A stretch of DNA of 49,933 bases from contig JAMYWO010000048.1 of assembly GCA_024220525.1 (NCBI GenBank), positions 1 through 49,933 on the forward strand. The letters run 5' to 3'. The position numbers and the translations under genes were made by a program. The notes under the pieces were generated by a model that saw nothing but the letters and a program-made list of their open reading frames with translations, had not been told where the DNA came from and did no database searches. This DNA is from Cochliopodium minus. Lineage: Eukaryota > Discosea > Himatismenida > Cochliopodiidae. This document shows, piece after piece, positions 10,001 through 21,498 of this stretch (position 1 is its first letter; each line of letters begins with the position of its first letter).

Positions 10001-12836
10001 AGATTGAAAATTTTTCCGTAAAAATGATAAAGGATCAATTTAAATCAACATAAACAAATATTTTTTAATATTTTAATTTTATCAATTTTTTTATTTTTTT
10101 ATTTTCATTTTTCATTTTTCATTTTTCATTTTTCATTTTTTTTTAATTTTGATTATTTTTGTTTTTACTCATATTATTCAGTAATTTTTTTAATTCCAAT
10201 TTTTAATTTTTTTTTATTTTTTTATTTTTTTTATTTCTTTAAAATTTTTTATTTTTTTATTTTCATTTTTCATTGATCTTATTTTGATTATTTTTATTTT
10301 TACTCATATTATTCAGTAATTTTTTTTAATTCCAATTTTTAAATTTTTTTAATTAAAGGTTGACAAAAAGAAAAAAATGGAGCTAGAAAACAAAATCAAG
10401 CAGCTCAAAGAAGCATACGAGGCTGTCAAAACTAAGAAAGTAGCCAACAAAGAAGATCTAAGGAAGTACGGAAGCGTCCAGTACAACCTCACCATGAAAC
10501 TTTTTCACCACACTGGTGTCATGAAAGTTCCTGGCGTCATCACTTATGTCATGCAACTCCTTAATGGGGATTATCCCAAAACTCTGGACAAAAATGGCAA
10601 AGTAAAAAAAAAAAAAAAATATTTATAAAAAAATTATTCAAAAATCAAACCAAAATTAAAAATTAAATTATAAATTTGCAATAAAAATGGAAATGAAAAT
10701 TTAAATAAATAAAATATGAAATTATCAAAAAAAAATTATTTAAAAAGAGAAGAATATAAAAATATTATATAAAAATAAAATTAAAATAAAATTTAAATAA
10801 AACAAGAAATTCATTAAATTTTTTATAAATAATAAAATATAAAAAATTTTGTTTGATTTTTTCAATTTTTTCAAAAATGAATTTTTTTTAAAAAAGCTTA
10901 TTCTATTTGGACATCATCGAGATGTGTTGGACATGTTGGACCTCGCTTTGTCGAAGGAAAACGTCAACATGATAAGAATAGATGGGGAAACTCCCACCAA
11001 AATCAGATCTCATCTCGTTGACAATTTTCAGAAGAATGCGATGTGCCGAGTTGCTTTGCTTTCGATCAAAGCAGCTGGTGTGGGTAAGAAAAAATAAATT
11101 TAAAATAAATTTTAAATAAATTTAAAATAAATTTAAAATAAATTTAAAATAATTTAAAATAAATTTAAAATAAAATAATAATAAAATAATAATAATTTTG
11201 TTCCAATTGGAAAAATTTAAAAAAAAAATTGTGTTCAAAATTTAATTAATTATCAATAAAAATTAAACAAAATTTTTCATTTTGAATGAAGGAATCACTT
11301 TGACTTCTGCTTCTTTGGTTCTTTTCGCAGAGTTGTTTTGGAACCCAGGTCACATTAAACAAGCCGAGGATAGAGTTCACAGAATTGGCCAAAAGAATAA
11401 TGTCACCATTGAGTTTTTGGTTGCCAAAGGAACTTTCGACACGAAATTATGGGATTTGATCGACAAAAAATTAGGTGTAAAAAAAATTTTTTTTTTTTAA
11501 GATTAAAAATTTTTAAAGTTGATTGTTTTTTATATTGAAAAAAAAATGAAATATTTCATAAAATGAATTTTAAAAGAAAAACATTTTTTTTTAAAACGTT
11601 TATTATTTAAAAATAAAGGTTTTAGGATTATCTTTGGATGGAAAAGCTAACAAAATGGAGTTGGAGGGGGGATTGACGATAAAGGAAGAGACGAAAGAAG
11701 AGGTGGAGGACATTGTCAAGGAGTTCTTCGAGAGCAAGTTTGCTGGGGAGATGGGTGACGAAGAAATTGAAGATGATGACGATTATTACAAAGACGGAAA
11801 TAATTTTCGGAAAAATGATGAAAGTTCCGACAGAAAAAGTTTCTACGACAATGATGATAGTGTTGATCATTATTCTACCAACAAAAATTTTGTGAATAGG
11901 AACAGAAACAATATCATTGAGGATTCATGTATCGATAATGATAATGAAATTGATGAAAATGATTTTGATGGCGGAAAAAATCTTCCATCTGATTTGGATA
12001 TCGATAATATATTGAATAAGTATCAAGAACGTGAAAAAAAGGAAAAGGATGAAAGATACAGCGATAAAAAATTTAATAATAACAATTATGATGAGAATAA
12101 TAATGTAAATAATGGCGGCGTCCATAGCAATGTTGTCACCAAGAAAAATGTACTTGATCAGTTTTTGTCAAAGTCTGCCATTAAGAAGAACATCAACTCT
12201 TATTTGAAGAGCTCGGAACCTTCTTCGCCTGTTCAGGAGAAGAGTAGTGGCGGGATTTTGGACATGTTTAAAAGCAACAGAAATAAGAGCAACAGAAAGA
12301 ATGTCCACATGGAAACTGATAAAAACCCGAACATTTATAATAATAACAATAACGATGATAATAATAATAATAATAACAATAATGAAGAGAATGTTGGAGA
12401 CATGAATTATGAGAATAACAATGAAAACGGATATTGTGAAAATGAAAATTACAACGAAAATGAATACGAAAACGAAAACGAAAACGAATACGATGGATAT
12501 AACGATCATGATGAAAACAATGAGATCAATCAAATCATCGAAAACAACTTTGACAATGAGAACCAGGTTCACTATACTTACCACGTGGGGCAAGGATACG
12601 AAGAAGGTACAGAGGAGCTCCAAACCAAAAACGAGAATGAGGATTTTCAACAATACAATGAAGGCCAAAATGACCCACAACACGAAGGAGAAGGTGGAAA
12701 TCAGTATCAGGTTGACAATAACAACCCTTTAAGCATGTTTCATAACCCTAGGAACATGAGGAAAAGAGTCAACGATTCACAGCCTCTTTACGTCCAAACC
12801 CCAAAGAAGAAAAAAAACTTTTTAGTTGATGATTGA
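7021..12836 (+). CDS. SMARCAL1/HARP-type annealing helicase with N-terminal zinc knuckle
   Basis: Eight exons: 7021-8467, 8626-8763, 8930-9242, 9608-9881, 10359-10601, 10897-11083, 11292-11476 and 11619-12836, giving 1,334 aa. Order of parts: a CCHC zinc knuckle at residues 3-16 ([14 protein letters not shown]); an Asn-rich linker to about 360; a HARP-like domain at about 385-470; the SNF2 ATPase at about 490-925; and an acidic, Asn-rich tail of 400 residues. ATPase motifs are intact: DEMGLGKT (I), [10 protein letters not shown] (II), SGTPALSRP (III), [40 protein letters not shown] (VI). SMARCAL1 proteins rewind RPA-coated single strands at stalled replication forks. No clear N-terminal RPA-binding helix is visible; the zinc knuckle takes its place. 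The third intron starts GTTTTT instead of the usual GTAA. Coding exons are clearly less AT-rich than the introns. Confidence 0.95.
10082..10346 (+). repeat. tandem duplication of about 134 bp inside a helicase intron
   Basis: Two near-identical blocks, starting near 10151 and 10285, both carry a TTACTCATATTATTCAGTAA core followed by a T-run and TTAATTCCAATTTTTAA. They sit in the intron between exons 4 and 5 (9882-10358), next to a short run of TTTTTCA units. The copies differ at a few positions only. Each copy ends in a pyrimidine tract plus CAG that resembles a splice acceptor, but no open exon follows. Confidence 0.75.
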
Positions 12837-12889
12837 TTCAATAATCGATTATTTTTATAAAAATAAATTTGTTTAAATTCAAATATTTT

Positions 12890-15289
12890 TTATTTATTTT
12901 GCTTTTTTTTGGTTGGTGGTGAATGTTTTGCATGGAAATGTAATCCTGGATTTAGATCCTTTAAAAGGTTTTTAATTTCCTCAATATAATCGTCTTGTTC
13001 TACCATCATTGGTCTCTTTATTTTATTATTTGTGTTTTTCTAAAACAAAAAAGTTGTTTTTATAAAAAAATTTAAAAAATTTTATTAACCATTTTCCATT
13101 TGTCGATTTCTTCTTGCATTGATTGGGGTGATGGGAGTCTACATTCACCCGAGAGTAAAGATGAAACCCATTCTGCTTGAACTTCATGGACAGGAAATAA
13201 AGATCCGTTCACTCATGAAAAAAAAAATGAAACATTTTAAAATAATCAAAATTTTTTTTTTGTAATTTACCTTCATTGATTCCAATGAAAGCTAGAGAGG
13301 GGTATTTGGGTAAAAAAACAAATTTGTATCTTGATGGATTAAATAAAAAATTAGCTTTCAAAAAAGTTATGATAAAATTAGATACGCTTCTGCAACGAAG
13401 GGATCATGTAAAACATTGAGTTGTTCAAAAATGTTTGTGTCCAAAAAAGGAATTTCTAGATTGTAACCAGTACAAAAAATGATTAAATCAACCTCATATG
13501 TGGAACCTTTGAATTTAATTTTTTAAAAAATATCTTTTCAAAAACTAGTTAGTTTTGTTTTACCATCTTCAAAAGTGACAGAATTTTTGTTAATTTTTTT
13601 GATGGATGGGACAGTAAGTTCTCTTTCGACATGAAGGTAACCAGTCTTCTCTGAATATCTTTTTAAAGACCTGAAATAACTATCTATAAAAGGGATATTC
13701 TGTCCAAAATTTAAAATCTTAGATCCAAAATAATCAACATTTCTCAAAAAGCAATTTCTTTTTTTCATATTTCAATGGAAAATGTTAAAATTTAAATTTC
13801 TTTTAGTTTTTTGTTTACCTAGAAGGTTTTTTCTTTTTTTCCATTTGGGTGTTTAATTTGTCGTAATTTCTGGTGGATTTTATTATCTGAACAACCTCTT
13901 TGTAATTTGAAATCTCATTAGAAATTTCTCCTTTAAAAAATTTTTAAAAAAAAAAATTGAAAAATAAAAAAATTTTACTTCCAGACGTTCCTTGACCCAC
14001 AATGAGTACTTTTTTGTTCCCATACAAGAGGGGGTTTTTGTAATTATGGCTGTGAATGATATCACCTTCAAAGTCTCCAAATCCATCCACTTTAGGAAAA
14101 AATGGGTAAGTGTGATGGCCGTTGCAGATAGCCACTGCATCGAATTGCATTTCTTTTAAGATTCCTAAAAAATAAAAAATAAAAGATAAAATAACACTGA
14201 AAATAAAATAAAAATAATAAAATAAACACAGAAAAAAAATATTAAAAAAATGAATAATAAATAATAAAATAAATAAAAAAATTAACACAGAAAATAAAAA
14301 TAAAAAATTAAAAAAAAAAAATAAAAATAAAAAAAAATGAAAAATAGAGATGTTCAAAAGTTTACAACAGTTTAAATTTTGTAAGCTAATAATTAATATC
14401 CGCTAACAAAGTTGTAAATTTTGGACATGTCTAAATGAAAAAAAAACCTTTTTTGAGGTTGTTGACGCCAACAAACCACACTTTACTGGAGTCTGTGGTA
14501 ACTTTTGTCACTAAATGACCATATCTGATGTATTTCTCCAAGTCAAATTTTTTTGCTTTTTTTTTTAAAAAAAATGGTTTTTTATTCAAAATTAATAATG
14601 AATTTATATTAATTTTGATAATTTACCATAATCCACCAGGTATTGTAATACCTGTTTTCGCGTACAAGTATTGGGTAAATCTTTTGACATTGGAAAATCT
14701 TTTCATTTAAAATAAAAAAAAAACTGCTTCAACAAATAGGTTCAGAGCAAAATTACCTTCATATTCCATTCTATTTTTTGGAGTTATAGCAATCAAATTT
14801 TCTTTTTTCCAAAAAATAATTTAGAAAAATTAAATTTAAAAGATAATTTTTATTTTTTTTTTTTTTTTTTTTACCATAACAAGAAGACCACACTTTAGGA
14901 TGTTTCTCTTTTCCTTTCATCCCTTCAATGGTTCCAATTGGGTCACTCTGATCAACAAATACCCATTGACCTCCCAAATAATCATACTGTTCTTTTTTAA
15001 TTTAAAAAAATACATTTTAATTAAAGTATTTTTGCTTCTTTAAATTATACAATCAAATTTGATTTTTTTTATTTTGAAAAGGAAATTTATTATCAATAGA
15101 TTTATTTCACCTAATATTATTGGATGATGCCCTTTATCTATCAGTTTCTTTGCCATCACAAGTCCTAATGAAAAAAATTTATGGAAATTAGAATTAGCTT
15201 TGGAGATAATCAAAGATCTATTAACCTGCAGGACCTGCTCCGATGATACAAACTTTCTTTTGTTTGTATTGATTTTTTTCGGTCTTCAT
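12890..15289 (-). CDS. flavin-containing monooxygenase
   Basis: Thirteen small exons, about 475 aa, read from the ATG at 15289. The FAD loop is KVCIIGAGPAGLVMAKKL (exons 1-2). LGGQWVF is the GGxW block. NTCTRKQVLQYLVDYAKKFD leads to the exact FMO fingerprint in GDFEGDIIHSHNY (FxGxxxHxxxY). The NADPH loop is VLIVGQGTSG, and FCTGYNLEIPFLD is the family's ATG/CTGY block. FMOs are cytosolic or ER flavoproteins that oxygenate soft N or S centres using NADPH and O2. No signal peptide or C-terminal membrane anchor is visible; the tail is Lys-rich. All nucleotide-binding residues appear present. The 3' end lies 53 bp from the convergent helicase stop. The substrate is unknown. Confidence 0.93.
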
Positions 15290-15726
15290 TTTTTTTTTTT
15301 TTGAAATTTTGGGAATATTTAAGCTCCAAAACATTAGAAAAACCTTAATCAATTTGTTGGGGCGTTATCACAGCAAATTTTATCTTTAAGCAGTGCTTTT
15401 TTTTCTTATCAATTCGTTCTTGAAAGAAAATAGGTTGGGAATATATAAAATTTGAGTTGTTTCAGAGAAGGGGATTCTAATTTCTCAACTTGGATTGATT
15501 ATATGAAAAAAAAAAAATAACAACTTTTCAGATATAAAGACATTATGGTTGGAAGGTAAATCCAATGTGATTTTACCGTTTGGGCCATACTTTTCTTCAA
15601 TTTTCTAACGAAAATGAAGATCATCTTCAAGTACATTAAACTTTTGCTACCCTCAAATATTTTTTACTTTATAGATGTGATTTAATTTAAAATTATAAAC
15701 ATTAAAAAAAAAAAGATAAATAATAA
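15290..15726. other. intergenic region
   Basis: About 440 bp between the FMO start and the 3' end of the MTO1 fragment, both on the minus strand. It is AT-rich; no conserved frame or RNA fold is seen. Confidence 0.45.
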
Positions 15727-16912
15727 TCAGTTTTTAGACTTTCTCTTCATCAAACGAAAAATTTGAAAAAGAGAAGCAGAAGTGACACCACTGATACGAG
15801 AAGCCTGAGCCAAAGTGCGAGGACGGTGGTGAGTGAGCTTCTCGCGTTCCTCACTAGAAAGGGAGGGGATGGTGGAGTAGTCCATGTCAGAGGGGATCTC
15901 CAAAAGTTGGTCTTTGCGGAATGATTGTATCTCTTTTTCTTGTTGTTCGATGAAGACGGAGTACTTCACTTCTGATTCTATGAATTCTAGCATCACATAA
16001 TCCACATTTGCTTTTGAAAAAAAGAAAAATCAATTTTAATGGAAGAATTATAAACGTAAATTTTTTATGATTCTTTTCATGAACAACTCAATATCATCAC
16101 ATTAGTTGTTCAAATGAAATTTTTTTATATACTTTATTTAGTAAACAGTAAATTATTAATTCTTATTTTGTTTAATTTTAAAAATTTTTACACATTCCTT
16201 CAGTTTTTTCGTAAATGCAAGAGAGAGAGGGGATTTTATCGATGATATTTTGTATTTTGACATCGGCGTAGAGGAGAATGTCCTTTGCTGAGCGAGACTT
16301 TCCGTCCTGTGTGACGGTGGCGATGTTGAGTTGATTCCACTGCTGTGGGGACAAAACTGTCTGACTTAGTTTATCCAATATGAATTCTCTCCTTTTTTTT
16401 TTCTTTTCTAAATTAAAAAAATTATTAAAAATAATTAATGTAAAAAGAAAAAAATTTTTGAATAATTAAACAAAAAAAAAATATTATTTAATCGGAAAAA
16501 AAAATCACCTAAAGCGAATAACCTCTCGGGAGAAATGGCGTTGGTGAGACGATGCACTTTTTCAGTGAGCCTCATGTCCGCATTATCTGGGCGCAACGTG
16601 ACTCTGTACTCAGCGCGAGATGTGAACATTCTGTAAGGTTCTTTGGTACCTGTTTAAAAAAAAAATTAAAAAAAATTAACAATGAAAATATTAATAAAAA
16701 AAAATTAATTCCAAAAAAATGAAATATTATTAAATAATAAAAAATTTTTAAAAAAGAAAAATTTATTTATTCACCTAGTGTTACTAGATCGTCAATCAAC
16801 ACACCTATATATCCATCAGCCCTGTCTAATAATAAAGGAGGGGCGTTGGGGTTCAAAGACAAAGCTGCGTTAAACCCTGCTATGATTCCCTGGGCGGCTG
16901 CCTCTTCATATC
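15727..16912 (-). CDS. MTO1/MnmG tRNA-modification enzyme, C-terminal half only
   Basis: Four exons: 16912-16775, 16649-16509, 16407-16192 and 16010-15727, giving 258 aa with no start codon. The order matches MnmG/GidA/MTO1 from mid-protein to the end: [77 protein letters not shown]. With its partner MnmE/GTPBP3 this FAD enzyme installs a 5-substituent on wobble uridine, in eukaryotes in mitochondrial tRNA. The FAD-binding N-terminal half (about 350-400 residues, GGGHAGCEAA-type loop and QINGTTG block) is not found upstream. The first visible exon starts right after an acceptor (TATTATAG) and is preceded by AAAAAT repeats. Either the locus is truncated or the assembly is broken there. What remains carries no stop or frameshift. 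Confidence 0.93.
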
Positions 16913-16966
16913 CTATAATATTAAACAAAGAACTTTAGAAAATGCAAACTCATTAATGAAATTCAA

Positions 16967-17385
16967 TAAAAAAAAATGAAAAATGATAATAAAATAAAAA
17001 ATAAAAAATAAAAAATAAAAATAATAAAAAATAAAAAATAAAAATTAAAATAAATAAAAAATAAAAAATAAAAAATAAAAAATAAAAAATAAAAAATAAA
17101 AAATAAAAAATAAAAAAATAACTCAACATCAGATTCTATATGATTAATCAATAAGATCCAAATTAATATAAAACCATTTATTTATTTTTGATCAAATTAT
17201 CGATCATTTTTACCAATAAAATTACAAAAAAATAAAAAATGAAAAATTAAAATATGTAATAATTAAAAAATAAAAAATAAAAAATAATAATTAAAAATAA
17301 AAATAAAAAATAAAAAATAAAAAATAAAAAATAAAAAATAAAAAATATAAAATAAAAAATAAAAAATAAAAATAAAAATAAAAAA
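16967..17385. repeat. AAAAAT simple-repeat tract between two 5'-truncated genes
   Basis: Long runs of AAAAAT and AAAATA units (about 16967-17117 and 17227-17385) flank about 110 bp of more complex AT-rich sequence. The tract separates the MTO1 fragment (minus) from the RCC1-like fragment (plus), each of which begins at a splice acceptor next to it. It is therefore probably intron sequence of both genes. Similar units occur at 17564-17660 inside the RCC1-like gene. Confidence 0.85.
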
Positions 17386-18388
17386 ATGAAAATAAATAAA
17401 TGTAGACTTGGTTCGAACTCATTCAAGCAATTCGGTCAAGAAAATCTCAATAACGAACTCAAGGGCTTATTAAAAAAAGCCATTGCTCACAAATTTGTGA
17501 AGGACATCATTTGTGGAAGGGCAAACCTTGCCGCCATCACAGAAGGTTTTAAAATAAAAAAATTTAAAATATAAAAAATAAAAAATAAAAAATAAAAAAT
17601 AAAAAATAAAAAAATTTAAAATATAAAAAATAAACAATAAACAATAAACAATTAAAAACAAAACAAAAAAAAAAAAAAAAATTTAGATAACGAGATTTGG
17701 ACTTGGGGGTAAATTTTTTTTAAAATAAAAAATTATTTTTTTAAAATAATTTTTTATTTTTAACAATTTTATTTTTATCTTTTTTATTTTTTTTTTATTA
17801 AAAAAGTTTTGATGGTTTTGGCAATATTGGAAGAAAAGTGAACTCGGATAAACCGGGAATTGTGGAAATCAACGAGAAAAAGGAAGAAGTTTCTTTCCCC
17901 ATCACCTCCACATTTCCCCTAGTAAAACAAAAATAAAAAATAATAAAAAATAAACAGGCCTGAAAATAAAAAAAATGGAAATGAATAAAAATTAAAATAA
18001 ATAAATAAAATAAAAAATAAAAAAATGAAAAATAAAACAAAACAAAATAAAATAAAATAAAAAAATGATAAAAAAAAATAATTAAGAAAAGAAAAATAAA
18101 AAATAAAATAAAAAAAATGATAAAAAATAAATTTTTTGTTTTTCTTTTGACCAAAATCAATTTTCTAACAAAAAACAGCTGTGGTCTACTTCAAATCACT
18201 TCCTGTTCCCTTTAAATTTTCGCAAACAAGTGTTCCTTTTGTTCATGGTTTTGTACAGGCAAAAGAACAAAATCACCAGAGTGCCCAAGTAAAATTTCTT
18301 TTTTTTGTTGAAAACTTGATAATTTTTTTATTAAACAAAAAAAAAAAAAAGGTTTGTGGCTTACAAAATTGTTTCATACTTGGGATAA
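17386..18388 (+). CDS. RCC1-repeat protein fragment with a conserved C-terminal helical tail
   Basis: Five exons: 17386 (or 17406)-17545, 17687-17708, 17807-17921, 18179-18288 and 18352-18388, up to 147 aa. RCC1-type repeat pieces are visible: LGSNSFKQFGQ, IICGRANLAAITEDNEIWTW and GFDGFGNIGRK. Exon 2 is only 22 nt and is needed to complete the RCC1 motif. The tail (LWSTSNHFLFPLNFRKQVFL, then RVPKFVAYKIVSYL) has the pattern W..NH..FP..FR..V...L plus P..V...I..L, which I recall from protist ankyrin and RCC1 proteins; that is memory, not a search. RCC1 propellers serve as guanine nucleotide exchange factors or protein platforms. One or two repeats cannot form a propeller, and the ATG at 17386 lies only 20 bp before a good acceptor (TGTAG at 17405), so the true 5' end is probably missing. 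Confidence 0.6.
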
Positions 18389-18506
18389 AAATAAATTTAA
18401 AAAAAAAGACAAAATGTTTAAAACAATTTTATTAAATAAAGAAAATTTTTAGATTAATTTTAACATTTTTTTAAAAAAAAAACTTTTTAATTTTTATCCA
18501 TTCTTT

Positions 18507-19429
18507 TTATTCTTCGTTTTCTTCTTCCTCTTCGTCTCCTTCACGGGCTCTCTTCTTGGAAACAAATTCGAGATCAAGGAAGCTTTTCCTGTCTAGCTTC
18601 TTTGCGATTTCCTGCAACAACACTTTAGGAATCTTGGAGTCGAGCTTTTTTAGGCACAAAAAGAGTGAAGTGATGGCGTCTCTCACTGATTTGAATCTTT
18701 ATTTCAAAAAATATTTAAAATGTTGGTCTATTACATTTCTTGTTTCTTATTAATAAATTTATATAAGATTCTAGTTTTTTTTACGTTATAGGTTTTTCAG
18801 AATCGAATGGTTTATTTCCCTCCAATAAAAAATCGATTTTTAATTCTTGATCAGATCTGTTATCCTCACCTTGCTTGTAAAAGCAATCGTTGATCTCATT
18901 TCTACATGTGTTGAACACGATCAAACTGGTGTTCTTCTTGAGAGCGGCGATGATGTGCTCCAAAAAAGAATCACTTTCGAAATCTGTTTCTCTGATATCG
19001 ATCTTGAACGTTAGAAAAATAAAAATTAATTTTTATTAAATTTAAAAATTAACGAATGAATTTATTTTAAAATATTTGCGCAATTATATTAATATTTTAA
19101 TTTACCTCTTTCATTGTATTATTCACCTCCAAAAACTCTTTCATTTTGATGAATGCTTCTTCTTCGAGGCTATCACTGTGTCCTAAATCTATTCTCTGCA
19201 TAATTTTGTTGCTTTTGAGAAATTCGAATAAGCTTTCTATAGATGAACTCTCTATGGAACTTCCTGAGAGATCCAATGAGATCAAATTCACATTTTTATT
19301 GATTATCACTTCTAATTGATCATTGCCATCTGATAATCCGTTCTCAATTTTCAAAGTTGTATATTGGGTTTCATCTTCCTCCAATTCATCGAGACTCGAA
19401 AATATTCCTAATTCTTGGAACGTAGACAT
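18507..19429 (-). CDS. leucine-rich repeat protein with acidic tail
   Basis: Three exons: 19429-19106, 19002-18785 and 18696-18507, giving 243 aa. Residues about 45-140 show ribonuclease-inhibitor-type repeats: VNLISLDLSGSSIESSSIES, IMQRIDLGHSDSLEEEAFIK and KEIDIRETDFESDSFLEHI. The last exon is helical and ends in KKRAREGDEEEEENEE, an acidic tail like those of RanGAP or ANP32 proteins. RanGAP itself is much longer with more repeats, so I make no functional call beyond a probable protein-interaction role. No signal peptide or membrane segment. The gene is followed head to tail by the F-box gene 5' of it on the same strand. Confidence 0.78.
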
Positions 19430-19706
19430 TTATTATGGAATATATTTTTAATTTTTTTTTTTAATTATCTCTTAAAAAGAAATTATTCGAATCACCTTGC
19501 ACATTATTCAGTTTGTGAATGATTAAATTTGTGAAAAAGAAAATTTTTCAAAGCTAGCTTGCAATAATCCGAAAAATATTTTTTTGACTTCAGAAAGAAG
19601 ATTTGTTCAGTTTTTGAAAGCTAATCAAAGATATGTGACGTTTAAATAAATTGCGAGAAGAAAGAATAATATAATTAAAAAGAAATTTTGCTTGAATATT
19701 TATTTT
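19430..19706. other. intergenic region
   Basis: About 280 bp between the LRR gene start and the F-box gene stop, both on the minus strand. AT-rich, with no further frame or motif seen. Confidence 0.4.
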
Positions 19707-20624
19707 TCAAGCAGTGTATATGTACGGATCGTAATAAACATTAGGCAAATCCACAACGACCTCAGGATTGCGCACAAGATCAATGATAGGATCGAAAAAA
19801 ATTCTCCGCTCACAAACTATAGACTTGTGTTCTTCATAAGTTCCTTCACAAAAATCGCAGAGATTTTTAAAAGAATGATTTTGGGAGTTGTAATAATAAT
19901 CTTCGTTATCTTCGAAAATTTCTAGGGATTCTAATTCCATTCTGTTGAAAAGTCTTTTATAGATGTAATAAACTTCTTTCCATGTTTTGTCTTTTTCTTT
20001 CTCGCTGAAAATCTCCAGGTCGTTGTACAGCACTTGGTTTTTGAATAGGGGCTCCTCTCTTTCTACTGGGGGCACTTCACAGTCTTCTATTTCAGTGTCC
20101 AGCTTGAAAAAAGTGTTTTGGTAGTTAAAAATAATATCGAATAATTTGAAATTCTCTTAAATTTTTTAAAAAGATGTTCAATCAAACCATTTGATATTTA
20201 ATTTCATCTTTTATTCCAATCTAATAATTCTTTCAAAATAAATAAATTTAATTTGTTTGCTTCTTACCAAATCGGATTGATCTTCCATCAATTCATATTC
20301 TTCTTTATCTATTTTTTCATCTAACTCTATTTGATCAGCATCCTCTTCTGCATCAATCAAAAATTCCAAATCCAGCTTTTCATTGAAATGGATTTTCACC
20401 AAATTCATCCATAAAGAATCATCTCTTTCGGATATAAAGTCATACAGCTTCTTGCATGTCCCTGATAACAAAGATAAATTATCCGCATTCATAAATGTCA
20501 AAAGATATTGCAATAAGCAGGTAGGGAGAGTGGTAATGTAATCTCTGTGGGATGATGAATCATCTATTTTATTCTTTTTTCCATCCAATTGATGGGTATC
20601 TGAGATTTTTCTTTTTTTATCCAT
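19707..20624 (-). CDS. F-box protein
   Basis: Two exons (20624-20268 and 20102-19707) joined through a 165-nt intron, 250 aa. A basic N-terminus precedes an F-box at about residues 32-75: TLPTCLLQYLLTFMNADNLS then LLSGTCKKLYDFISERDDSLW. The rest is very acidic (AEEDADQIELDEKIDKEEYE), then a helical domain with tryptophan and tyrosine-rich stretches and no recognisable repeat. F-box proteins bind Skp1 and recruit substrates to SCF ubiquitin ligases; the F-box is clear enough for that, but the substrate-binding part is unknown. The splice join SDLLDTEIE is supported by phase and by consensus sites. Confidence 0.8.
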
Positions 20625-21023
20625 TTTTTTTTTTATTTTTCAAAACTAATGTTGAAACCTTGAGAATAAATCAAGAACAAAAACTTTTGAACTCATTCAT
20701 GTTGTATTTATTCCCTTATTTTTAAATGGGTAAGGAAGAAAAAGTAGTTTCACTTTTACCGAAATCAACTTGAAGTGTTTTACTTGAAATATTTTGATTT
20801 AAACAGAACCCAAAAATTTGATTTTTTAAAGATTTTTATAGTTAAAAAATTAAAATTAAAATGTGTTTTAATAATTAATTTAATTTTTTCAAAAGACCAC
20901 TTATTCACTGTTAAACAAAATTTTTGAAAAAAGTGTAGACAATTTTAAATTTTTTTATTTTTAACAAAAAATGTTTAATCCTTTTTAATTTTTAATTTGT
21001 ACAAAAAAAAAATTTGAAATTTT
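20625..21023. other. intergenic region
   Basis: About 400 bp between the F-box start and the 3' end of the GPCR fragment. T- and A-rich; nothing recognisable in either strand. Confidence 0.45.
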
Positions 21024-21464
21024 TCACTCAAAGTCTTTATCACCATCAGGCAAGATCTCATAAGAATAGGTAACTTGAGGTTTGTTCTTACTAAAACTAC
21101 CATGATTGACTGCAGTGCTATTTTTACTTATGTCGTCTCTCTTTTTTTTGCTTTTTTTGTCGTAACGGTTGCACGTGAACAAATTGAACCAGTTCTTGGC
21201 GTTTTGTTTGGAGATGATGAAGCAGAGTGAAACGAAGAAACCTTGTATTGATATGGCCATGAGATGTATCAGAGACAAGAAGAAATAATCTCTTTTGTCT
21301 TGTTAAAATTAAAAATAAAATAAAAAAAATGATTAATTGAATAAAAATTAAAAATAAAAAATAAAAAATAAAAAACATAAAAAATAAAAATAAAAATAAA
21401 AATAAAATATAAAAAATAAAATATAAAAAATAAAATAAAAAATAAAAAATAAAAAATAAAAAAC

Positions 21465-21498
<34 letters not shown>

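Noticed and set aside
12168-12683. 171-codon minus-strand frame of Val/Ile-rich sequence
   Set aside because: Antisense of the Asn/Asp/Glu-rich helicase tail; hydrophobicity comes from complementing GAT and AAT codons, not from a membrane protein.
16963-17151. Phe/Tyr-rich frames in simple repeats (also at 17798-18160, 21124-21548 and 28020-28292)
   Set aside because: Pure translation of AAAAAT-type repeats in introns.
17807-17921. Minus-strand exon in the RCC1-like region as a possible missing MTO1 exon
   Set aside because: It has an acceptor-like start but no GT donor and no similarity to MTO1; the plus reading completes an RCC1 motif.
18507-19429. RanGAP assignment for the LRR protein with acidic tail
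   Set aside because: Too few repeats and no catalytic Arg/Asn loop seen; the acidic tail alone is not enough.
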